A stretch of DNA of 64,000 nt, taken from the NCBI RefSeq assembly GCF_021228125.1, contig NZ_JAJQQS010000013.1:185486-249485 (forward strand), given 5' to 3'. Positions 26,551 through 34,365 of this stretch are shown here, in pieces. The position numbers were made by a program, and so were the translations under genes. Positions within the stretch are counted from its first letter, which is position 1, and each line of letters starts with the position of its first letter. The stretch is from Streptomyces albireticuli (lineage in GTDB: Bacteria; Actinomycetota; Actinomycetes; Streptomycetales; Streptomycetaceae). The notes below the pieces were generated by a model, which saw nothing but the letters and a program-made list of their open reading frames with translations, did no database searches and was not told the DNA's origin.

Positions 26551-26823
26551 ATGTCCGCACCGGACACCCGTGTCCCGCTCACCCGAACGTCGTGCCCCTT
26601 CGTGGTCCTGCCACCCGGGTGCGCGGCACGGCGCCGCTGGCGGTCGGCGTACTTCCGCCGGGCGGCCTGCCCCTACGCCCGTCGGCGCGGCGGAGCCGGG
26701 TCGTCCGGCGAACCTCCGGCGCCGGACCCGGACACCCCCGTGCTCCCCCGGCACCGGCCGGAGTACAGCCCGGGGCGCAGCCCGGAATACAGCTACGTGA
26801 ACCGAAACGGAACCGAGTCATGA
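26551..26823 (+). CDS. 90-aa cysteine-containing ORF coupled to the NRPS
   Basis: ATG 26551 follows AGGAGCTCACC, and the stop overlaps the NRPS start as ATGA. Codon third positions are overwhelmingly G or C, which supports translation. The N-terminal half contains CPFVVLPPGCAARRRWRSAY and AACPYARRRG (three cysteines, many arginines); the second half is Pro-rich and ends YSPGRSPEYSYVNRNGTES. It has no similarity I recognise to MbtH-like proteins. It could be a partner for the NRPS, a leader for coupling, or a peptide substrate; none is shown by sequence alone. Confidence 0.6.
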   Translation: MSAPDTRVPLTRTSCPFVVLPPGCAARRRWRSAYFRRAACPYARRRGGAGSSGEPPAPDPDTPVLPRHRPEYSPGRSPEYSYVNRNGTES

Positions 26824-29800
26824 CGAACCCCGCCACCACGTCCACCTCCACGAACACGAACACGAACACGAACAGCGCCACCGCGAGCCCCGGATCTCCC
26901 GGCCGTGACGGCGCCGAGGACGGCGACAGCGCGTACCTCCCCCGCATGCTCCTGGAGCAGGCCCGCATCCGCCCCGACGCCACCGCGGTGATCCTCGACA
27001 GGGGTCCCGGGTACGGGAGCGCCGAGGGAGGCGACGGCCGGGACGTACTCACCTACCGCGAGCTCGCGGAGGCCGGTACCCGGCTGGCCGGATACCTGCG
27101 CCACCTGGGCGTAAAGCCGGACGGGTGCGTGGGCCTGTTCGCCGAGGCGTCCCTGGAGGCGGTGACCGGGCTGTGGGGGATCCTGTTCGCCGGTGGCGCG
27201 TATCTGCCGCTCCCCCCCGAGTACCCCGCGCAGCGGCTGCGCTACATGATCGACGACGCCCGGGTGAAGGTCGTCCTCACCACCGAGTCCCTGCGCCGTC
27301 AGCTGTCCGGCCTCGCCCCGCCCGGCACCCGCGTCGTCACCCTCCGGGACGCCGCGGCCCGTGCCGGCTCCGGCGCGGACGACGGCGGCGTGCCCCGCTC
27401 CTCCGGTGGTGAGGCCGGGAGCCCGCGCCACCTGGCGTACGTCATCTACACCTCCGGCAGCACCGGGAAGCCGAAGGGGGTGATGATCGAACACCGGAGC
27501 ATCGCGCACCAGATGCGCTGGCTGCGTTCCGCCCATGGGCTGGACGGGACCCGCCGGGTGCTGCACAAGACCCCGCTCGGCTTCGACGCCGCGCAGTGGG
27601 AGGTCCTCGCGCCCGCCGTCGGCGGTACGGTCGTCCTGGCCCGCCCCGGGAGCCACCGAGATCCGCAGGCCCTCGTCGAGGCGGTCGCCCGGCACCGGGT
27701 GAGCACCCTCCAGTGCGTACCGACCCTGCTCCAGGCGCTGCTGGACACCGGGGAGCTGCGCTACTGCGCCTCCCTGGAGCAGGTCTTCAGCGGCGGCGAG
27801 GCCCTCTCGGCGGATCTGGCCCGCGCTTTTCTGGCCGAGCTGCCCGGCTGCGAGCTGGTCAACCTGTACGGGCCGACCGAATGCACCATCAACGCCTCCT
27901 CGTTCACCGTGCCCCGCGCGGGATACGGGGACCCCGCGCACGGCGGGGGCTCCCGGACCGTCCCGATCGGGACACCGGTGGACGGCACCCGCTTCCACAT
28001 CCTCACTCCCGGGGGCTCACCGGCGGCCGTGGGCGAGAAGGGAGAGCTGTACATCCGGGGCGTGCAGCTCGCGCGCGGCTACCTCCACCGCCCCGACCTC
28101 ACCGCGCGGAAGTTCCTCACCACGCCTCAGGGCGACAGGCTGTACAGGACCGGTGATCTGGCGTTCCGGAACCCGGACGGGACGGTGCAGTTCGCCGGCA
28201 GGACCGACGGGCAGGTGAAGCTGCGCGGGTTCCGCGTCGAACTGGACGAGATACGCCTGGCCGTCGAGGGCCACACCTGGGTGAAGAGCGCGGCCGTGCT
28301 CGTCAAGGACGACCCGCGCACCGGGTTCCAGCGGCTGGTCTCCTTCGTGGAGCTCAATCCGAAGGAGGCGGCCTTGATGGACCAGGGGAACCGCGGCGCC
28401 CATCACCGGTCGAAGCGGAGCAGGCTCCAGGTCAGGGCGCAGCTGTCGAACCCCGGGTGCCGGGGCGAGGAGGAGCTCCGGGGCCGTCCGGTGACCGAGC
28501 TGCCCGGCCGGGAGCCGACGGAGCGGCAGCGGCGTCTGGTCTTCGCCCGTAAGACCTACCGGTTCTTCGAGGGCGGCCCGGTGGGCAAGGCCGACGTCCT
28601 GCGCCTGCTTGACGCGGCGACCGCGGGGCGTCCCGTGCCCGCTCCCCGCCGCGGCCCGGGGCCGCTGTCGCTGCCGCTCGGCGAACTCGGGGAGATCCTC
28701 CGCTACTTCGGGCAGTTCCACAGCTCCGACCGGCTGCTGCCGAAGTACGGTTACGCCTCCCCGGGGTCGCTGTACGCCACGCAGCTGTACGTCGAGACGG
28801 ACGGGGCCGCCGTCGCGGGTCTCGCACCGGGCCGCTACTACTACCACCCGGTCCACCACCGGCTGGTCCTCATGAGCGGCCCGGACCGTACGACCGGCCC
28901 GGCGAGCGGCCTCCGGGTGCACTTCATCGGGAAGCGGCGGGCGATCGAGCCGGTCTACCGGGACAACATCCGGGAGGTCCTGGAGATCGAGACGGGCCAC
29001 ATGGTGGGCCTGTTCGACGCGGTGCTCCCCCGCTTCGGCCTGGCCCTGCGGCCCGCCGGTGAGGCCCCGGAGGTCAAGGGGGCCGTGGGGGCCGCCGAGG
29101 AGGACCACTACCTGGGCGGCTTCGCGATCGTCCCCGCCGGAGCGAGGGCCGGAGGACTGCCGGACGGCATCGAGATCTATGTGCAGGCCCACCCGGGGAA
29201 GATGGCGGACCTGCCCGGCGGGCAGTACCGCTACCACGACGGCGAGCTGGAGAGGATCTCCGACGGTCTCGTCGAGGGCAGGCACGTCATCGCCATCAAC
29301 CAGCAGGTGCACCGGCGGGCGAGCATGGGCGTCACGGTCGTGGCCGGCCCCGGGCGCGGCTGGCTGGCGTACGTCGACCTGGGCCGGGCGCTCCAGCACC
29401 TCCAGATGAACGACGTGGGCCTGGGGTTCATGTCCAGCGGCTACAGCTCGGCCACCGGCCACGACCTGCCCGCCGCGCTGCGCATGGCGGACCTCCTCAC
29501 CGCCGCCGGACGGCCCACGGGACCCAGCTACTTCTTCGTCGGGGGCCGGGTCAGCGAGGACCAGCGGCGCGGCGAGGGGATGCGCGAGGACGTCGTCCAT
29601 ATGCAGGGCCCCGCCGAGATGATCAAGGAGGACCTGGGGAACGCGCTGCCGCGCCACATGGTGCCGGACAGCGTCACCGTCCTGGACCGGCTGCCGCAGA
29701 CCCCCAACGGCAAGATCGACGTCCGGGCGCTGGCCGAGGAACCGGCACAGGAGGCAGGGCGGCCGTTCACCGCTCCGCGTACGGGCACGGAGCGGCGGAT

Positions 29801-30899
29801 CGCGGAGCTGTGGCGGAAGGCGCTGAAGCTGCGTGAGGTCTCCGTCCACGACGACTTCTTCGCCGTCGGGGGAAACTCCCTGATCGCGGTGGGCCTGGTC
29901 CGCAGGCTCAACCAGGAGTTCGGCGGGGCCCGCCTGCCCCTCCAGATCCTGTTCGGCGCGCCCACCGTCGAGGAGCTCGCCCGGCACGTCGACGCCGCCG
30001 GCCGGGCCGGCCGGGAGGACGTGCCGGGCGCCATGGGCCGTGGCGGGAGCGCAGGAGGGGACACCGGGGGCGTCACGCGCCTGGTGCGGCTGCGGGCCGG
30101 GGGCGCGGGAAGGCCCGTCTTCTGCTGGCCGGGTCTGGGCGGCTACACCATGAACCTGCGGCTGCTGGCCACCCGTACCGCTCTCGGCCGGCCCGTCTAC
30201 GGCGTCCAGGCACATGGCATCAACGAGGGTGAGGTCCCGTACGGCACCGTCGGCGAGATGGCCGCGGCGGACGTCGAGGAGATCACCGGGCTCCAGCCCG
30301 AGGGCCCGTACACCCTGTGGGGTTACTCCTTCGGTGCCCGGGTCGCGTTCGAGACGGCCCATCTCCTCGAAGGGGCCGGTCAGCGGGTGGACCACCTGTT
30401 CCTCATCGCTCCCGGCTCACCCCGCGTCCGCGCCTCGCACCGGGCCGGGGAGCGGCGGACCGGCACCCCGTGGGAGGACCCGGCGTTCGTGACGGTCCTC
30501 TACTCCGTCTTCGCCGGCCGCACCACCGGTCCCGCCCTGGCGGAGTGCCTCAGGGCCACCCGGGACGAGGAGACCTTCACCGCGTTCATCAGCCAACGGT
30601 TCACCGACCTCGACACGGAAACGGTGAGAAGAGTGACCAGCATCGCCCGCCAGACCCATTCGTTCCGCTACACCTTCGACGAACTGACACGACGTCGCAT
30701 TTCGGCGCCCGTCACCATCTTCAAGGCGGACCGCGACGACTACTCGTTCATCGAGAACACCACCGGATACGCGGCCCGCACCCCCACGGTCGTCAACCTC
30801 CGGGCGGACCACTACGGCCTGCTCAAGAACCCCGGCATCGACGAGCTCGTCCGGGCCGTCCGCCACCGCCTCGACCTTACTTTCCCCACAGGAAAGTAA
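26820..30899 (+). CDS. indC: Indigoidine-synthetase-like NRPS (A-Ox-T-TE)
   Basis: The 1359-residue protein starts at ATG 26820. After a Thr/Asn repeat tail, the adenylation domain shows YTSGSTGKPKG (about 210) and LYGPTECT. Reading the pocket positions gives D-A-W-Q-F-G-L-I-N with the late NGK lysine, the L-Gln-type code of IndC/BpsA. Between A8 (KLRGFRVEL, about 467) and A10 (PQTPNGKID, about 965) is an inserted flavin oxidase with KYGYASPGSLYATQLYV and GRYYYHPVHHRL. The carrier has GGNSL (Ser1020) and the thioesterase GYSFGA (Ser1170) with late Asp and His. The family releases and dimerises oxidised glutamine to blue indigoidine. The last codons lie in a palindrome. Confidence 0.9.
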   Translation: MTNPATTSTSTNTNTNTNSATASPGSPGRDGAEDGDSAYLPRMLLEQARIRPDATAVILDRGPGYGSAEGGDGRDVLTYRELAEAGTRLAGYLRHLGVKPDGCVGLFAEASLEAVTGLWGILFAGGAYLPLPPEYPAQRLRYMIDDARVKVVLTTESLRRQLSGLAPPGTRVVTLRDAAARAGSGADDGGVPRSSGGEAGSPRHLAYVIYTSGSTGKPKGVMIEHRSIAHQMRWLRSAHGLDGTRRVLHKTPLGFDAAQWEVLAPAVGGTVVLARPGSHRDPQALVEAVARHRVSTLQCVPTLLQALLDTGELRYCASLEQVFSGGEALSADLARAFLAELPGCELVNLYGPTECTINASSFTVPRAGYGDPAHGGGSRTVPIGTPVDGTRFHILTPGGSPAAVGEKGELYIRGVQLARGYLHRPDLTARKFLTTPQGDRLYRTGDLAFRNPDGTVQFAGRTDGQVKLRGFRVELDEIRLAVEGHTWVKSAAVLVKDDPRTGFQRLVSFVELNPKEAALMDQGNRGAHHRSKRSRLQVRAQLSNPGCRGEEELRGRPVTELPGREPTERQRRLVFARKTYRFFEGGPVGKADVLRLLDAATAGRPVPAPRRGPGPLSLPLGELGEILRYFGQFHSSDRLLPKYGYASPGSLYATQLYVETDGAAVAGLAPGRYYYHPVHHRLVLMSGPDRTTGPASGLRVHFIGKRRAIEPVYRDNIREVLEIETGHMVGLFDAVLPRFGLALRPAGEAPEVKGAVGAAEEDHYLGGFAIVPAGARAGGLPDGIEIYVQAHPGKMADLPGGQYRYHDGELERISDGLVEGRHVIAINQQVHRRASMGVTVVAGPGRGWLAYVDLGRALQHLQMNDVGLGFMSSGYSSATGHDLPAALRMADLLTAAGRPTGPSYFFVGGRVSEDQRRGEGMREDVVHMQGPAEMIKEDLGNALPRHMVPDSVTVLDRLPQTPNGKIDVRALAEEPAQEAGRPFTAPRTGTERRIAELWRKALKLREVSVHDDFFAVGGNSLIAVGLVRRLNQEFGGARLPLQILFGAPTVEELARHVDAAGRAGREDVPGAMGRGGSAGGDTGGVTRLVRLRAGGAGRPVFCWPGLGGYTMNLRLLATRTALGRPVYGVQAHGINEGEVPYGTVGEMAAADVEEITGLQPEGPYTLWGYSFGARVAFETAHLLEGAGQRVDHLFLIAPGSPRVRASHRAGERRTGTPWEDPAFVTVLYSVFAGRTTGPALAECLRATRDEETFTAFISQRFTDLDTETVRRVTSIARQTHSFRYTFDELTRRRISAPVTIFKADRDDYSFIENTTGYAARTPTVVNLRADHYGLLKNPGIDELVRAVRHRLDLTFPTGK

Positions 30900-30925
30900 G
30901 TGCTACTTTCCTCTCAGGAAAGTAG
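30876..30925. promoter_or_regulatory. Two tandem ACTTTCC-N5-GGAAAGT palindromes
   Basis: The first palindrome (30,876-30,900) has 10-base arms CTTACTTTCC and GGAAAGTAAG around CCACA and contains the NRPS stop codon. The second (30,903-30,925) has 9-base arms CTACTTTCC and GGAAAGTAG around TCTCA. Their centres are 26 bases apart. Identical half-sites and equal spacers indicate a dimeric regulator operator more than a terminator. The nearest candidate regulator is the winged-helix protein encoded 480 bases downstream. Confidence 0.75.
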
Positions 30926-30951
30926 CCAGCCGGAAGATCAGGGGACCTCTC

Positions 30952-31407
30952 ATGACCTCGTACGAAGCCCAGGCCGCGCTCGACGACATCCGCCGGTTCC
31001 AGGAACACACCGGTGACGCGTACATCCACCACGGCTTCTCGCGCTCCTATGTGCTGATGACGGCGGTGACGCTCTTCGTCGAGTTCTCCTCGTTCGACCT
31101 TCCGCACCCCTGGAGCAGCGCCACCCTGGCCCTCGGGGTCGTCCTCCTGGCCGGCACCCTGATCGCGCAGGAGCTCCGGGCGCCCGTCCGGCGGCGGCAC
31201 AGCGGCCGTGAACTGCTGCTCTACGCGGGTGTGTCGGCCGTCTTCGTCGTGCTCTACCTGGCCGCCCTCGCCATCGCGCACGCGGCCGACCTGCCGGCGC
31301 CGCACACGATCGCCGCCACCGCCGTGGCCCTGACGAGCCTGGCGGGCGCCCGCTGGACGCGCCCGCTCCTCACCGCGATCGTGCGCCGGGACAGCCGGAA
31401 CGTCTGA
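30952..31407 (+). CDS. Four-helix membrane protein paired with a winged-helix regulator
   Basis: The 151-residue product starts at ATG 30952 after AGGGGACCTCTC. The cytoplasmic N-terminus EAQAALDDIRRFQEHTGDAYIHHGFSR is followed by hydrophobic segments at about 30-45, 58-72, 88-108 and 115-130. Proteins of this shape often sit beside a small winged-helix regulator in actinomycetes and may sense or be controlled with it. Its stop overlaps the regulator start. No transport or enzyme motif is visible. Function unknown. Confidence 0.75.
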   Translation: MTSYEAQAALDDIRRFQEHTGDAYIHHGFSRSYVLMTAVTLFVEFSSFDLPHPWSSATLALGVVLLAGTLIAQELRAPVRRRHSGRELLLYAGVSAVFVVLYLAALAIAHAADLPAPHTIAATAVALTSLAGARWTRPLLTAIVRRDSRNV

Positions 31408-31736
31408 TGGATCCCGACTTCGACGACTTCCTGCACGTCCCGGCACGACTGTCGGTCGTGGCGCTGCTCGCGCCGGCCGGCTGGGTGGAGTTCGCCTTCC
31501 TCAGGGACTCCGTCGACACCAGCGACTCGGCCCTGTCCAAGCAGATCTCCGCCTTGGCGAACGCCGGGTACGTCACGGTCCGCAAGGGCCGGGACCAGGG
31601 GGTGCGGCGCACGCACGTCCGGCTCACCCCCCACGGCCGCGACGCGTTCCGGCGGCACGCGGCGGCGCTGGGCCGGATCGTCGCGGCCGCGAGCGCCCCG
31701 GCGCAGCGGGCCGAGCCGGACGGCGACGTGGACTAG
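31407..31736 (+). CDS. Winged-helix transcriptional regulator (HTH_34/MarR-like)
   Basis: This 109-residue protein starts at ATG 31407, sharing a base with the stop of the membrane gene. It has LHVPARLSVVALLAPAGWVEFAFLRDSVDTSDSALSKQISALANAGYVTVRKG and RTHVRLTPHGRDAFRRHAAAL, the full winged-helix domain of the 'winged helix DNA-binding' (PF13601-type) family with the recognition helix at about residues 38-52. Such small regulators usually repress their own operon, so the tandem palindromes just upstream of the operon are the natural candidate operators. Confidence 0.85.
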   Translation: MDPDFDDFLHVPARLSVVALLAPAGWVEFAFLRDSVDTSDSALSKQISALANAGYVTVRKGRDQGVRRTHVRLTPHGRDAFRRHAAALGRIVAAASAPAQRAEPDGDVD

Positions 31737-31862
31737 CACTCCTGGAGTCGAACGCCGCCGCGGCGGAGACCCCCGGCGCGGCACCCCCCGACGACGCGCC
31801 GAGAGCGAAGAGCCGGCCCGGTGCCGCGACAGGACGATCGCGGAAGGATCCTCCGCCGTTCC

Positions 31863-33215
31863 TCAGACGGTGGTGACGCCGGGACCGGCCGGGGTGAGCG
31901 CGACCTTCCGCAGTGTCGTCTCCAGGTCGCGGCCCAACCGTCCCATCCGCTCCCGGCCGTGCACGGCGGTGTCGTACTCGACCTGCGCGGTCAGCTTCCC
32001 GTCGTAGGTGAACACGGTCAGCTTCGGCGGCATCCCGACCGCCATCGCGTACCCCTCGTCGCGGACGACGGTCAGGCCCTCGGGCACCGGGTGGCGGGGT
32101 ATCCGGCCGACGTTGGAGACGGCGATCGTCGGCCGGACGCCGAGCGCGGCCGCCTCCGCCTCGCCGCGGACCCGCTGCGAGGCGAGCATGAACCGCCCGG
32201 GATCGCGGCGGGCCAGGGCGGCGCGGACGTCGGCGGAGACCTCCCGGGCGAGCGCGACCGGGTCCGCGCCGGCGTCCACCGCCAGCATCGTGCCGAGTCC
32301 GGAGGCGCAGTTGAGCACGGTGCTCGCGGACAGCTCGGGCCGGAGCGAGGAACGCAGGTCGGCGGCGTGGCCGCAGAGCATCGGCAGCGCACCCGCCGCC
32401 GGTTCCAGATGCGCCCGGACCGTGGCGAGCACGGCCCCGCACAGCAAGGCGTTGACGGTCAGGTCGTGCGCGCGGGCGGTGGCGACGAGCGCCTCGGTGG
32501 TCGCGGTGTCGAGCTCGACGCGGTCCAGGGCGAAGCGGTCACGTGGGGCGTCGGTCGCCCCGTCGCCGTCCGGCGGCAGCGTCGCGGGTACCGGGCCGCC
32601 CTCGGCGGTGCCCCGGGCCACCAGGTCGAGGAACTCGTCGGCCTCGGCGTCGGACACGACCGAGGCGAGCCGGGTGTCCACGGCGTCCGGCAGCCGTCGC
32701 CCGACCGGCACGGACAGGCCGGTGCCGGAGGCCAGGGCGGTGTAGCGCCGCCACATCTCGTCGAGCAGCGCGAACGCGGACCGGCCGTCGGCGATCCCGT
32801 GGTGGACGACCAGCACCACCCGGCTCGACGAGCCGTCCCGCAGCAGGCGTCCCCGGAACAGGCCCTCCGTCCAGTCCTGCCGGGTGTTGATCAGCCGGAG
32901 GTACGCCGCGTCGCCGCCGTCGGTGACATCGGTGACGTCGAGCTCCGGGCGGAAGTCGTCCTGGAGCCGGAACTCCAGGGCACCTTCGCTCCCGGTCTTC
33001 CCGCCGTCCCGTCCCTCCGTGACCACCCGGCAGCGCAGCAGCGGATGTACGTCCGCGAGTTCGGCCAGGGTCCGCCGCAGCAGGTCCGCGTCCACGGTGC
33101 CGTGCACCACCGACCCCACGAACAGGGGCATGCCGGCGACCGGGACGCTCCCGAAGCGCGCCGAGGCGCTGAAGTAGCCGGTCTCGAAGGGGGAAAGGGC
33201 GCGCTGCGTGGTCAT
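31863..33215 (-). CDS. PapA-like condensation-domain acyltransferase
   Basis: ATG 33215 follows GGAGTCCGAG. The 450-residue protein has the catalytic HHxxxDG as VVHHGIADGRSAFALLDE near residue 140 and a C-terminal RPTIAVSNVGRIP with YDGKLTAQVEYDTAVHG, as in the PapA5 / phthiocerol dimycocerosyl transferase group of stand-alone condensation-like enzymes. These transfer acyl groups from a carrier protein or CoA onto an alcohol or amine. It converges on the NRPS/regulator group, so it could modify that product, but no direct link is shown. Substrate unknown. Confidence 0.88.
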   Translation of the reverse strand: MTTQRALSPFETGYFSASARFGSVPVAGMPLFVGSVVHGTVDADLLRRTLAELADVHPLLRCRVVTEGRDGGKTGSEGALEFRLQDDFRPELDVTDVTDGGDAAYLRLINTRQDWTEGLFRGRLLRDGSSSRVVLVVHHGIADGRSAFALLDEMWRRYTALASGTGLSVPVGRRLPDAVDTRLASVVSDAEADEFLDLVARGTAEGGPVPATLPPDGDGATDAPRDRFALDRVELDTATTEALVATARAHDLTVNALLCGAVLATVRAHLEPAAGALPMLCGHAADLRSSLRPELSASTVLNCASGLGTMLAVDAGADPVALAREVSADVRAALARRDPGRFMLASQRVRGEAEAAALGVRPTIAVSNVGRIPRHPVPEGLTVVRDEGYAMAVGMPPKLTVFTYDGKLTAQVEYDTAVHGRERMGRLGRDLETTLRKVALTPAGPGVTTV

Positions 33216-33272
33216 CTCGGACTCCGTGGCTGAGGTTCACGCCGCCCGGCTGCGGCGGCACCCCCCACCTTT

Positions 33273-33291
33273 CCGGCCCGCGGCGGGCCGG
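33273..33291. terminator. GC hairpin, possible terminator
   Basis: Arms CCGGCCCGC and GCGGGCCGG flank a single G, so the real loop would open a few pairs. It lies 87 bases past the stop of the EF-Tu-like gene on the minus strand and just upstream of the acyltransferase. No T-run follows, as is usual in Streptomyces. Confidence 0.45.
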
Positions 33292-33377
33292 AGAATGGGG
33301 CCAGGTACCGCTCCTGGGTGGACCTGGCACCCCTGGGACGAGGTGGTCAGCGGAACCCGGGGCCGGGGTGACGGCGC

Positions 33378-33992
33378 CTACCGAGGGCCCTCGCCAGCTG
33401 CCGGAAGGGGCGGCTCCACAGGCGGTCCGACCTCCAGGACGGTCGCGGTGCCGGCGACCGGAGCGGACTCGTGCATGGTGAGGACGTCGCCCGGGGCGAC
33501 GTGCCGCCACTGCGAGGGGGTCAGCGGCAGGAGCCGTACGAGGGCCGTTCCCCCGGGTGGCAGTTCCAGGGCGTTCTCCACCCAGAGGGAGGCGATATTC
33601 AGGGAGATCCCGCCGTCGGGCGCGCGATTGCCCACGTTCCACAACGGCCTCAGGACGCCGGCGCCCAATACGGGGAGAAGCCGCCCTGTCTCGGCGGCCG
33701 GCCGGAGCGTGAGCTCCGCCCGGAGGACGCCGCTACGGGTCTCGCCCCATCGCCACCAGCACCAGGCGCGGCTCCGCTCCAGCCGCAGCTCCTCGGCGGC
33801 CTCTGCCATCGACTTCCAGAAGCCCGTGGGAAGCGGATCGGTGCCGCGGAGTTCTTCCAGCAGGGTGAGGGCGATCTCCCACTGGTCGTGGGCGAGGTAG
33901 TCCCAGAGGTCGTCCGCGGTGAGGGTGTTGTCTGTGGGGGTGCCGTGGGGTGGCAGGAGGGAGGCGGCTTCCAGTAGTGCGAGGACGTCCAT
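33378..33992 (-). CDS. Hypothetical protein with EF-Tu-like C-terminal segment
   Basis: ATG 33992 (MDVLALLEAASLLPPHG) starts a 204-residue protein; the longer open frame runs through repeat DNA and is rejected. The N-terminal half is helical and acidic with DDLWDYLAHDQWEIALTLLEEL and AWCWWRWGETR. The C-terminal half is beta-rich and ends with LVRLLPLTPSQWRHVAPGDVLTMHESAPVAGTATVLE, a pattern like the domain-III barrel of translation factors found in a family of Streptomyces hypotheticals. No catalytic motif is visible. Some members resemble immunity proteins, but nothing here shows it. Confidence 0.75.
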   Translation of the reverse strand: MDVLALLEAASLLPPHGTPTDNTLTADDLWDYLAHDQWEIALTLLEELRGTDPLPTGFWKSMAEAAEELRLERSRAWCWWRWGETRSGVLRAELTLRPAAETGRLLPVLGAGVLRPLWNVGNRAPDGGISLNIASLWVENALELPPGGTALVRLLPLTPSQWRHVAPGDVLTMHESAPVAGTATVLEVGPPVEPPLPAAGEGPR

Positions 33993-34049
33993 GAGGTGAT
34001 TGTGGGGCACGGGCGGTGGGTGCGGGTGTCGGGCGGCGGGTCGGGGTAC

Positions 34050-34325
34050 CGCTGCGCGGGGCCTTTTCCCCAGCCCCGCCCCTTCCCGAAACCGGGGAGA
34101 TCCCCGGGCTCCCGTTCCGCGCTGCCGCGCGGTGGCCTCAAACGCCGGCCGGGCTGGATTTCGCCCGGTTCCGGGCAACCAGTCAGCCCGTCCGGGGGCA
34201 CCTCCCAGCGGTAGCTGGGGGAGATTGAGGACCGGGGTCCGGGGCGGAGCCCCTCACGCGGCGGAGCCGCACATCGGATGCAGCGGGAAGGGGCGGGGCC
34301 GGGGAAAGAGCCCGCCGCAGGCGCC
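34050..34325. repeat. Streptomyces-type intergenic repeat element
   Basis: The 373-base gap upstream of the EF-Tu-like gene is filled by a non-coding sequence of a type widespread between Streptomyces genes: a GC-rich GGGGCCTTTTCCCCAGCCCC segment, CTCAAACGCCGGCCGGGCTGGATT, then GATTGAGGACCGGGGTCCGG, GGGCGGAGCCCC and GGGAAGGGGCGGGG. Several parts can pair with each other. I recognise the type from general knowledge of these genomes. It may contribute hairpins acting as terminators for both neighbours. Confidence 0.65.
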
Positions 34326-34365
34326 CGCACCCCACCCCGCACCCACGCCCACGCCCCCGCCCCAC

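Noticed and set aside
25014..26819. N-terminal extension of the NRPS through the DHQS-like gene
   Set aside because: The in-frame extension is Arg/Pro-rich shadow sequence; ATG 26820 is coupled to the 90-aa ORF by ATGA.
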